From contig JAUJNJ010000149.1 in assembly GCA_030448225.1 (NCBI GenBank), positions 1-6,726 on the forward strand: 6,726 nt of DNA. Reading direction: 5' to 3'. Below, piece by piece: positions 1-6,061 of the stretch. This DNA comes from Phycisphaerae bacterium (lineage in GTDB: Bacteria > Planctomycetota > Phycisphaerae > Tepidisphaerales > Tepidisphaeraceae). Numbering within the stretch: the stretch's first letter is position 1; every line of letters starts with the position of its first letter. The position numbers were made by a program, and so were the translations under genes. Below the pieces are notes generated by a model, which was not told where the DNA came from, made no database searches, and saw only the letters and a program-made list of their open reading frames with translations.

Positions 1-1427
1 CCGGCCGCGACCTTGCCCAGGAGGTCGAGCCGCCGGTTGATCTCGACCAGCTCGGGGCCGGCCTCGGCGACGACCGCCGCGTCGAGTGTCGCCCGCAGCG
101 ACCGCAGCGAGGCCAGCGAGTCGTTCAGCTCCCGCCGCCGGCGAAGGGTTGGCAGGTCGCGGTCGTAGAGGCGGTCCGCCCGGTCGACGGCGGCGAAGAC
201 AGCTTGCAGGCCGTAGTACTCCTCCTGCTTGATCGGGTCGAACTTGTGGTCGTGGCACCGCGCGCACTGCGCGGTCAGGCTGACGAACGTGTTCATCGCG
301 GTCGCGACCATGTCGTCGCGGTCGAGGTTCCGCGTGATCGCCTTGTCGATCGTCCCCTCCCGCAGCTCGGCGTGCCCGACCCAGTCGAACGGGCCGGCCG
401 CGATGAAGCCCAGCGAGACGACGCCGTCGGGGCTGCCGGGGTAGAAGTGGTCGCCGGCCAACTGCTCCTTCACGAACCGTGCGTACGGCTTGTCGTCGTT
501 CAGGCTCTTGATCACGTAATCGCGGTACGGCCACGCGTTGGGGCGGACCTTGTCCTTGTCGTAGCCGTGCGTGTCGCCGTAGTGGACCGCGTCGAGCCAG
601 TGGCGGGCCCACCGCTCGCCGTACCGCGGCGAGGCGAGCAGGCGGTCGACGAGCCGCTCGTACGCCCGCGGGTCGGCGTCGGCCAGGAACGCATCGACCT
701 CCGCCGGCGCGGGCGGCAGCCCGGTCAGGTCGTAGCTGAGGCGTCGGATCAGCGTGCGGCGGTCGGCTTCCGTCGAGGGGGCGAGGCCCTTCTCGGCGAG
801 CTTGGCGAGCACGAACGCGTCGACCGGGTTCCGCACGCGCGCCGCCAAGGCGGGGTCGGCGACCGCGGGCACCGGCGGGGGGGTGAGCGGCTTGTACGCC
901 CAGTGATCGGCCTTGTCGACGACCTTGGCCTTGTCCACGCCGTCGGGCCACGTCGCGCCTTGGTCGATCCACGCGCGGAGCACGCCGATCTGGTCCGGCG
1001 TCAGCCGCGGGCCCCTCGCCGGCATCACCCGCTTAGGGTCGAGCCCGGACACGAGGTGGATCGCCAAGCTGTCCGCGCTCCGCCCGGGCACGATCGCTGC
1101 GCCGCTGTGGCCGCCGCTCAGCACGGACTGTTTCAGGTCCCAGCGGAGGTCGCCCTTCTGCCGCTCGCTGCCGTGGCACTCGTAACACGCGGCGGCCAAG
1201 ACGGGCTGCACGTCCTTGACGAAGTCGACCCGTCGCGACGCTGGCGCGGGGAGCTTGCTCGTATCGACCGTCGCGGGCGGCGTGGCCGCTAGCGGCGAGG
1301 CGACCGTCGCGCCGACGAGGACGAGGATTCCGGCCTGCAATAGCCGGCGGGTCGAAGGTCGCGCCGCCGAGGGCCGGCGACCGCCAACGGTTGGGCCGGC
1401 AGACTCGGTGAGGGGGTGCAGGTTCAT
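1..1427 (-). CDS. PSCyt1-DUF1549 secreted cytochrome-like protein (3' end beyond window)
   Basis: This reading frame gives 475 codons from the ATG at 1427 and runs off the left edge, so the C-terminus (normally a DUF1553 domain in this family of roughly 800-1100 residues) is not visible. Residues 1-50 form an export signal: an Arg-rich stretch, a hydrophobic core (about 29-43, LLQAGILVLVGATVA) and an Ala-rich cleavage region. A c-type heme motif CYECHG lies at residues 81-86 (Cys81, Cys84, His85), followed by the usual PSCyt1 ending with RAWIDQGATWPD. The DUF1549 domain starts near residue 199 (NPVDAFVLAKL) and includes TGLPP, SPRYGERWARHWLDAVHYGD and a second CXXCH at 388-392 within CARCHDHKFDPI, which is conserved in this family. 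The visible end is charged and probably helical. These proteins are typical of Planctomycetota and are presumed periplasmic; their biochemical role is unproven, though a redox or polysaccharide-related role has been suggested. A weak AGGA lies upstream of the start. The frame lies 114 bases downstream of another secreted protein gene on the same strand, so co-transcription is possible. Confidence 0.95.
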   Translation of the reverse strand, partial: MNLHPLTESAGPTVGGRRPSAARPSTRRLLQAGILVLVGATVASPLAATPPATVDTSKLPAPASRRVDFVKDVQPVLAAACYECHGSERQKGDLRWDLKQSVLSGGHSGAAIVPGRSADSLAIHLVSGLDPKRVMPARGPRLTPDQIGVLRAWIDQGATWPDGVDKAKVVDKADHWAYKPLTPPPVPAVADPALAARVRNPVDAFVLAKLAEKGLAPSTEADRRTLIRRLSYDLTGLPPAPAEVDAFLADADPRAYERLVDRLLASPRYGERWARHWLDAVHYGDTHGYDKDKVRPNAWPYRDYVIKSLNDDKPYARFVKEQLAGDHFYPGSPDGVVSLGFIAAGPFDWVGHAELREGTIDKAITRNLDRDDMVATAMNTFVSLTAQCARCHDHKFDPIKQEEYYGLQAVFAAVDRADRLYDRDLPTLRRRRELNDSLASLRSLRATLDAAVVAEAGPELVEINRRLDLLGKVAA

Positions 1428-1541
1428 TTGCAGTCCTGTCGGCAATCGTGGGCGCGGCTTGCCGGCCGTCACCCGGCCCATCAAGGACGGACGGCCGCCG
1501 CTCAGGCGGGGAACGGGAGCCAGCGGCGCCGCGGCCCGAGG

Positions 1542-3044
1542 CTATTGGCCAGCCGGGCTGATCTCCTGCCAGCTTTCCCCGGGCTTCTGGGACTGGTTGC
1601 TGATGACGTAGTTGCCCTGGCCGTCGGTGAACTTGTACTTGCCGTGGATGGGCAGCGCCACGCGGTTGCCGTCGGCGTCCTCGTAGTCCTCGGTCTCGTA
1701 GATCCCCTGCACGCGCTTGCGCTGGGCCTCGTCGGAGCCGAGGCTCCGGCCGTAGGCCTCCTCGTCGGCCTTGGTCACGCGCATGTTCTTGATCTGCTCG
1801 CCGCGCCGGTTGATCCGGTCCCACACCTGGTCGGCCCGGCGGCGGCTGTTCTCGGCGATGATCTGCTGCGACAGCGTGAACCACCGCACCGTCTGCCGAA
1901 ACGTCCCGGCGACCTGGAACAGCGTCGCGCGCTGGGCCGCGTAGGTCTCGGCCGGCGCGGACCCGATCGGGCCGTAGAAGATCGACCAGGTCTGCGAGAA
2001 GAACCCGTTCAGCCCCCGGCCCGGCGCGTACGTGACGAACGTGAGCAGCGCCTCCTCGCGGCGGCGGACGCCCGCCTCGTCGTACTCCAGGCAGATCTCC
2101 CACGCCTCCCACCGGCTCTCGGGCGAGACCACCGCTCCCGTGACACGATCGTTCTCGGCCTTCGCCTGCTCGAGCTTCTCGTTGCGTTGGCTGGAGACCA
2201 GCCGCACGTTGGTGACGGCCTTGTTGTAGCGGGGGAGGGCCTCGGCCAGCCACTCGGGGAAACGCTGCGGCGCGGGCACGCCGTCTCGCTGGCCCAGTCC
2301 GGGGGCGTTCATGTAGCTGAAGAAGGCGGCCGGCACAAACTTCACGCGCCCGCCCTGCGGGGACGACAGCGTCACCTTCGTCTGGGGGAACGGCGTGCTG
2401 CCGCCGCCGGCCTGCCACTCGATGTGCCCCTCGGCCTTCCAGTCGGCCGGGGCGACCGCGACGTACGCGACGGGCGCGCCGGTCGAGACGTCGGGGAAAC
2501 TGTGCTGCCGCAGCCGAACGGTGTCGGGCAGGTCGGCCGGGCCAACGGGCACACCATCGGGCCCGCCGTCCGGCGCGGGAACCGGCACCCCGGCCGGCGG
2601 GGCGGGCGCGGCGGGGGGCCCGTCGGCGGCCAGGGGGTTGTCCCCGGCCATCTCGGGCTCGGGCTCGGGTGCCTCCCGCGCCGGGCGCAGCCGGTAGGTC
2701 TTGCCGCCGCTGGTGAACTTCACGACCTCATCGTCCGAATCCTGACGGGACGTGAACTCGAAGGACTTTTCGCCGACCTTAAACTGCCCGCGGACGACCT
2801 CGGCCTCCCCCTCCTCGCCGATCCGCCCGGCGAAGGGATACGCCTGCCCGTCGCGGACGATCTCGCCGCGCACGGTTCCCCTCGCCTCGTCCCACTCGAA
2901 GACGCGCACCGTCAACCCGTCGCCCGCGTAAATCATCTGCGGCGACGGCGGCGGGGGCGCCGCCGCCCGCGCCGCGCCGGCGGCGCCCAGCACGGCCAGT
3001 GCCACAGCCAAGAGGGTCACGACGGCAGGTCGCGGCTTTCGCAT
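1542..3044 (-). CDS. Secreted protein of unknown function, 500 aa
   Basis: The start at 3044 is supported by a good ribosome binding site (AAGGGAGAA a few bases upstream) and a clear signal peptide: MRKPRP, a hydrophobic core at about residues 8-21, then AARAAA as the likely cleavage region. Residues 38-120 look like a small beta-rich domain (alternating hydrophobics, repeated GxxxxF/Y turns such as GQAYPFAGRI and VGEKSFEFTS). Residues 121-175 are a Pro/Ala/Gly/Glu linker. Residues 176-360 carry a second folded region with several Trp and Tyr, and 380-440 is a charged, helix-rich stretch (SQQIIAENSRRRADQVWDRI). The last 50 residues contain VALPIHGKYKFTDGQGNYV and end in a Trp-containing strand, a layout I recall from C-terminal modules of assorted bacterial secreted proteins; that resemblance is from memory and unverified. 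I see no catalytic motif. The protein probably acts in the periplasm or envelope. The gene ends with TAG at 1544-1542 and is followed by the PSCyt1/DUF1549 gene. Codon use matches the flanks. The frame is secure but the function is unknown. Confidence 0.9.
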   Translation of the reverse strand: MRKPRPAVVTLLAVALAVLGAAGAARAAAPPPPSPQMIYAGDGLTVRVFEWDEARGTVRGEIVRDGQAYPFAGRIGEEGEAEVVRGQFKVGEKSFEFTSRQDSDDEVVKFTSGGKTYRLRPAREAPEPEPEMAGDNPLAADGPPAAPAPPAGVPVPAPDGGPDGVPVGPADLPDTVRLRQHSFPDVSTGAPVAYVAVAPADWKAEGHIEWQAGGGSTPFPQTKVTLSSPQGGRVKFVPAAFFSYMNAPGLGQRDGVPAPQRFPEWLAEALPRYNKAVTNVRLVSSQRNEKLEQAKAENDRVTGAVVSPESRWEAWEICLEYDEAGVRRREEALLTFVTYAPGRGLNGFFSQTWSIFYGPIGSAPAETYAAQRATLFQVAGTFRQTVRWFTLSQQIIAENSRRRADQVWDRINRRGEQIKNMRVTKADEEAYGRSLGSDEAQRKRVQGIYETEDYEDADGNRVALPIHGKYKFTDGQGNYVISNQSQKPGESWQEISPAGQ

Positions 3045-3751
3045 AGCGTTCTCCCTTTCCCCAGTTCAAGGACGATCTACGAAACGTGCCCCGCAGCGAC
3101 TTTCCGGTAGGCCCGAAGCGGTACTTGACATAGGCGATGCTCGGGTGACTCTCACCCGCTGGCCCGCCGGCGACCACCGCCCCATTGCATCAGCCTTCGA
3201 TATGCTCTCCTTCCTGGTCCCGGAGTGCGGCAGGCCTGCCGGCCTTGCGGCGTGTAGACTTGAGCACCGCGGGACTGTAATCAACGCCGTTCGTTCAGTA
3301 CAGCGTATGGTACGACGATGCCCTGCGATGCTTAGCGTGAACAGCAAGGGCGGGTCGGTCGTGGCAGTGCGCCCCTCGAGGTATTCGCACCGATTGCAAC
3401 GGATTACGTCGATCGCCGCCGACCCGCGTCGGGGTCGCTCAACCGCATCGCCACGAGTTTCCTGGTCCTAAGAGTTACGAGTTGTTCGACGAAGTTTGTA
3501 GGCGTGCTTCGGAACGCCGGGGAACGACGCGCATGCTCCCGGCGTGCCCGAGCGCGACGCACGAACTAGGGGCGACGCTTTCACGCGCCTCACGAAATAT
3601 AAATCAATCACCCGCGCGCTTATCTCGGCAGCGACGCTGCGGTTCCACTCGCTTGTTCGGGCGCGTCGGAGGATAGAACGCGCGCGCGCCGCGTCGCCTT
3701 CGCCGAAAGGTGCTACGCTCACCGGTCTGCCATTTACCCAAAGGAACGCGA
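3045..3751. other. Divergent intergenic region, no gene recognised
   Basis: This stretch of about 0.7 kb separates the divergent starts of the 500-residue secreted protein (minus) and the DUF6166 gene (plus), so it should hold promoters for both. Its base composition is visibly less GC-rich and less codon-periodic than the surrounding genes. The open frames inside it give Arg/Ser-rich, low-quality translations without a ribosome binding site, so I do not call any. The following structures can be seen. AATATAAAT at 3596-3604 is the most AT-rich spot and could be a -10 region, but no well-spaced -35 accompanies it. An 8-base inverted repeat pairs ACGCCGGG (3514-3521) with CCCGGCGT (3538-3545). 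A 6-base stem pairs CGACCC (3420-3425) with GGGTCG (3432-3437). A 14-base perfect palindrome CGGCAGGCCTGCCG lies at 3228-3241. None has a T-tract or a recognised family signature, so I assign no function. A degraded gene or an unrecognised small RNA cannot be excluded. Confidence 0.6.
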
Positions 3752-4446
3752 ATGAGGACCTATCGCGGCAAACGCACGGACGTCGGCTGTGAAGTGACCG
3801 TGGACGGGAAGCCGCTGCCGATGCGGTCGGACCTCTCGGGGAACGCCACGACCCCGTACGACTGGGGCTACGTCGGGGCCGGGCAACTGTCGCTCGCCCT
3901 GCTGGCGACCTGACCGGCGACGACCGCCAGGCGCAGGCGGTGGCGGCGGCGTTCGAGCGGGCGGTCGTGGCCAACCTGCCACACCACGCTTGGACGTTGA
4001 CCGACGCCGAGATCTACGCCGCACTGGTGCCGCTGGCTGCCGAGGTTGCCGTGGCGGAGGAGGCGACGGACGGCACGGTCGGCGCCGGTGGGCACGATTC
4101 GACGGAAGGAGCCGCGATCTGCCGTGACCTGTCGCGCCAGAGCGCCGCCGTGCTGGAGGAACCCTCGGAACTGGCGGCCCGCACGGCCTTCCAGGCCGTC
4201 CGCGCCGAGGGGTTCAGCAAAGACGCCCCCGTGGTGGAGTACGTCGCCGGCTGCATCAAGCGCGAACGGGAACGCATCGCGGCGGTGATGGAGCACCAGC
4301 ACATGGACCCCGGGTTGATCGCGGGCATCCTCGGCGAGGACGAGGACCCGGCGGAGTTCCGGCGGACCCCCCGGACGCCGGCCGAGCCGGCGGGTGCCGC
4401 GCCGTCGCCCCACGTGACGTCCGCGCACGGCAAGCAGATCCTATGA
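3752..4446 (+). pseudogene. DUF6166-domain protein gene, interrupted by a single-base frameshift
   Basis: The ATG at 3752 follows AAAGGAA at good spacing, which favours it over an in-frame ATG at 3710. The first frame gives 53 residues (RTYRGKRTDVGCEVTVDGK at the start, YDWGYVGAGQLSLALLA at 36-52) and meets TGA at 3911-3913. The adjacent frame continues seamlessly with DLTGDDRQAQAVAAAFERAV, then ANLPHHAWTLTDAEIYAAL, and stays open to TGA at 4444-4446. Joined, these parts match the N-terminal DUF6166 layout as I know it: YxG, a CEVTVDG strand, YxWGYxGxGQLxLALLAD, GDD, a VVAxLP segment, then WxLTxxEI. Restoring one G near 3905-3909 (GCGACC to GCGGACC) yields one protein of 231 residues. After the domain (about residue 95) come a low-complexity acidic/Ala stretch, a helix-rich segment (YVAGCIKRERERIAAVMEHQ) and a Pro-rich tail. 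DUF6166 has no established function. There is no slippery heptamer at the junction, so programmed frameshifting is unlikely. The stop overlaps the next ATG (ATGA, 4443-4446), suggesting an operon with what follows. The break may be a true mutation or an assembly error. Confidence 0.8.
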
Positions 4447-4560
4447 ACGGGACCATGCACGCCAACGCCACGGTTGAGACGCTCGGCGAAATTTGACGGC
4501 GCCCTCGGTTGCGAGCCGGCCGAGCTGCTCGTGAAGGATAAGGGGCGGAAGTCGAAGTGA
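4443..4560 (+). pseudogene. C-terminal remnant of an XRE-type helix-turn-helix regulator, frameshifted
   Basis: The ATG overlaps the stop of the DUF6166 gene. The first frame reads MNGTMHANATVETLGEI and then hits TGA at 4494-4496. The adjacent frame continues GALGCEPAELLVKDKGRKSK to TGA at 4558-4560. Removing one T from the TTT at 4492-4494 joins them into about 38 residues. The joined core (TVETLGEIDGALGCEPAELL) fits the last two helices of the XRE/Cro-C1 fold, where the family pattern is roughly TLxxIAxALGxxPxELL. Helices 1-3, which include the DNA-recognition helix, are absent. The piece therefore could not bind DNA as a normal XRE protein, even with the frame repaired. It is best read as what is left after an internal deletion placed the DUF6166 gene directly against the regulator's tail. 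The next gene starts 10 bases after its stop. The assignment rests on a short motif match, so it is moderately sure; a non-functional chance frame is the alternative. Confidence 0.5.
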
Positions 4561-4570
4561 GAGGAAATAC

Positions 4571-4870
4571 GTGCGGAAGAACAGGTCAGCGATCGGTCAG
4601 TTTTTCGATCCGAACGGCGATCCCGTGACTGATCGGGTCTTGATCTCGATGTGGATCGACCCTCCGACGAGTGGAAGCACGAGTGCCTGGGGCGGCACGT
4701 TCCAGCCGACGGGGATGCGCGTGACCTCCTTGGTGGACGAGACGCTTCAGCTCCGCCTCGCCGCCGGCCGTGTCGCCAGTTGCGCCCTCAGCCACATCGG
4801 GCCGGGAAGTGACGGCGCGATCGTGGCGACGTTCGAGGGCGTCGGACAACTGCCGGATGGGCTACTCTGA
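4571..4870 (+). CDS. Small protein of unknown function, 99 aa
   Basis: The start is GTG at 4571, chosen because GAGGA (4561-4565) sits 5 bases upstream and the frame then runs uninterrupted to TGA at 4868-4870. The 99-residue product begins MRKNRSAIGQFFDPNGDPV and has no signal peptide or membrane segment. It looks like a compact, mostly beta-strand domain: alternating hydrophobic residues (RVLISMWIDPP), a Gly/Trp turn (SAWGGTFQPTGMRV), then QLRLAAGRVASCALSHIGPG and a terminal strand IVATFEGVGQLPDG. I do not recognise a family. It is the third member of a head-to-tail set with the DUF6166 gene and the XRE tail, only 10 bases after the latter, so it is probably co-transcribed with them. Third-position GC is high, as in the confident genes of the window, which supports real coding. 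It is the only plus-strand gene of the central cluster that appears intact. Confidence 0.7.
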   Translation: MRKNRSAIGQFFDPNGDPVTDRVLISMWIDPPTSGSTSAWGGTFQPTGMRVTSLVDETLQLRLAAGRVASCALSHIGPGSDGAIVATFEGVGQLPDGLL

Positions 4871-4884
4871 GCGCAACAGTTCCT

Positions 4885-4936
4885 GCCCGTGATTCGGGCC
4901 CGAATTCGAATGCCTGACCGGTCCCGCTTCACGGGC
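4885..4936. terminator. Possible bidirectional terminator between convergent genes
   Basis: An 8-base perfect inverted repeat pairs GCCCGTGA (4885-4892) with TCACGGGC (4929-4936). Overlapping the left arm by one base is a 14-base perfect palindrome ATTCGGGCCCGAAT (4892-4905), which could form its own hairpin. The structure lies exactly between the end of the plus-strand 99-residue gene (4870) and the end of the minus-strand 73-residue gene (4967), where a shared terminator would be expected. There is no T-tract on either side, so it is not a canonical intrinsic terminator. It could equally be a transcript-stabilising hairpin or a protein-binding site. Confidence 0.35.
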
Positions 4937-4966
4937 CTCCCCAAATTAGACGCCGCGGTGGAACGA

Positions 4967-5188
4967 TCAGGATGTTCCGTCCTGTTGCGGCTCCTTCTCC
5001 ACCTCGAGCACCTCGTCGGCCTTGAGAAGTGCCGGGTCGCCCCCCCACCAACCGTCGCCTCCGTACACGAAGCCGCGCTCCTCCAGGTCCCGGAGCACCT
5101 GCTCGCGCAGCGGGCCGCAACCGCTCGACAGGATGGCCGACTTCGCGAGAACGCGCTTCAGGTCGATGCGGAGGCGGCGGGTGGACAT
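4967..5188 (-). CDS. Small protein of unknown function, 73 aa
   Basis: The frame runs from ATG at 5188 to TGA at 4969-4967. Nearly every codon ends in G or C, which matches the confident genes and argues for real coding despite the short length. The product starts MSTRRLRIDLKRVLAKSAIL, continues with a probable helix PLREQVLRDLEERGF, then a Gly/Trp-rich turn (VYGGDGWWGGDPALL), and ends acidic and polar (ADEVLEVEKEPQQDGTS). It has no signal peptide, no membrane segment and a single Cys. The layout would suit a small helical domain with a winged turn, but I cannot name a family. No strong ribosome binding site is visible upstream. It is convergent with the 99-residue gene (96 bases apart, with an inverted repeat between) and divergent from the broken gene starting at 5233, with 44 bases between the starts. 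Confidence 0.62.
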   Translation of the reverse strand: MSTRRLRIDLKRVLAKSAILSSGCGPLREQVLRDLEERGFVYGGDGWWGGDPALLKADEVLEVEKEPQQDGTS

Positions 5189-5232
5189 GCGGTGTTGTAC
5201 GGGCGACGCCGGCGGCGAATAATCACACCATT

Positions 5233-5493
5233 ATGGAGCAAGCCCCCCGATCCCACCGTCGAAGACGATCGCCGCGTTGATCGGCGAAGCGTCGGTCCTG
5301 CTGGCCGAGCAATAAGGCCACGCCGACCGCGCAGGGCAGGGCACACCACCGAACCGCGTTCCTGTCGCCCGGGGCGGCGCAGACCGCCTCCGACCCGGCC
5401 GTCTTCGAGCGCGGCGCGAACATCCTCGTCGACCTCGCGACGGCCCGGCGCAAGCTCCGCAACTCCTTCGATATCGTCGGCGAGGGCACCTAG
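5233..5493 (+). pseudogene. Small gene broken by two single-base frameshifts (about 86 aa if restored)
   Basis: Three frame segments with good codon use join head-to-tail. An ATG at 5233 starts MEQAP. Adding one C to the run of six at 5243-5248 continues the frame as PIPPSKTIAALIGEASVL. That frame hits TAA at 5313-5315; dropping one base at 5311-5315 leads into a third segment starting KATPTAQGRAHHRTAF. This segment includes ASDPAVFERGANILVDLATA, RRKLRNSFDIVGEGT and ends at TAG 5491-5493. The two changes cancel in length and give 87 codons including stop. The last two segments have strongly G/C-ending codons and a plausible amphipathic helix (FERGANILVDLATARRKL), so I am fairly sure they once formed a real protein. 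The link to the ATG at 5233 is less certain, because no ribosome binding site is visible. I do not recognise a family. Its stop codon shares the bases CTAG with the stop of the opposing gene. The breaks may be decay or sequencing error. Confidence 0.5.
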
Positions 5494-5684
5494 TGATTGC
5501 CGCGTGTGTCAAGGGAATCCCGCCACCACTTCGCCACCGCCGGCCCGATGTCGTTGTTGACGACGATTGGGCCTCCCGCGGTGTGAACGGTCCACACATC
5601 TGCCTTCTTGTGTACCGCAAGCACCGCGTTCGCCACGATGGTCAAGACCTCACCGCCGCCGTCGATGTTGAAGTAGTTGTCCAT
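5490..5684 (-). CDS. Small protein of unknown function, 64 aa (possible longer form from 5900)
   Basis: The ATG at 5684 is preceded by a strong ribosome binding site, GGAAGAGG (minus strand, 5697-5690), so I chose this start. The 64-residue product begins MDNYFNIDGGGEVLTIVANA, continues with strands around VLAVHKKADVWTV and GGPIVVNN, and ends with a helix containing AVAKWWRDSL. It has no export signal and no catalytic motif, and I cannot name a family. The same frame is open further upstream. An ATG at 5900 would add 72 residues, starting MTLRRPSSQ and including a CSRC pair (CxxC) and a charged helix VARLRREQDDFVRV. That extension has reasonable but less uniform third-position GC and only a weak ribosome binding site, so it may be real, a separate start, or chance. 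Further extension beyond 5900 is Arg/Pro-rich and runs antisense to the LysM gene, so I reject it. The stop TAG (5492-5490) overlaps the stop of the converging gene. Confidence 0.6.
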   Translation of the reverse strand: MDNYFNIDGGGEVLTIVANAVLAVHKKADVWTVHTAGGPIVVNNDIGPAVAKWWRDSLDTRGNH

Positions 5685-6061
5685 CTGCACCTCTTCCGTG
5701 GTCGTCGATTCACCGCACGCGCGCACTCGCACAAAGTCGTCCTGCTCCCGCCTCAGCCGTGCCACCGTGCTGGTAGTTCTCTGTTCTTCGTCCGTCCAGG
5801 CCCGATCGTCCAGCGGCGTCGAGCAGCGCGAGCAGGCCTGCGGCACCCGGTGTTCGCCCGTGGGCTCGCCGCTCTGCGACGACGGCCGCCGCAGCGTCAT
5901 CTGACGACGCTCACAATGGGGAGTGTCGGCTGGTAACCGCTTTAGATGATGGGGCGCGGCGGGTCGGTCCGATGGCTTGTGTAGCCGCCGGGTTCTCGGA
6001 CCGTACGCGATTCGACGATCGCGACCGGGAGCGACCGGCCGGCCGTCGAAAGTAGCCCCGC

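Noticed and set aside
204..1292. Long plus-strand frame opposite the PSCyt1/DUF1549 gene
   Set aside because: The translation is Arg/Val/Gly-rich with no family signature, and it lies antisense to an unambiguous cytochrome/DUF1549 frame. High GC keeps such shadows open.
1033..2418. Minus-strand frame of 461 codons overlapping both left-hand genes
   Set aside because: It is an out-of-frame, Arg/Ala-rich reading that crosses the gap between two well-supported genes.
1416..3110. Plus-strand frame of 564 codons opposite the 500-residue secreted protein
   Set aside because: It is an antisense shadow rich in Leu/Arg/Gly with no start signal. The minus-strand frame has a signal peptide and a good ribosome binding site.
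3125..3130. Perfect TTGACA suggesting a plus-strand -35 box
   Set aside because: No -10-like hexamer occurs at 16-18 bases downstream (the bases there are ACTCTC), and no gene begins nearby on that strand.
3228..3241. 14-base perfect palindrome CGGCAGGCCTGCCG
   Set aside because: A palindrome of this size is expected by chance about once in a GC-rich window this long. It has no T-tract and no paired copy seen.
3890..3925. Programmed -1 ribosomal frameshift in the DUF6166 gene
   Set aside because: The junction lacks an X XXY YYZ slippery heptamer and a clear downstream stimulatory structure, so a simple indel or sequence error explains it better.
3468..3974. Minus-strand frame of 168 codons across the spacer and the DUF6166 start
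   Set aside because: It is Arg/Ser/Ala-rich with no motif, and it is antisense to a DUF6166 N-terminus with its own ribosome binding site.
4889..5560. Plus-strand frame of 223 codons over the small genes
   Set aside because: It is antisense to the 73-residue gene at first, then out of frame with the better codon-biased segments of the broken gene. The end is an Arg/Pro/Ser low-complexity run.
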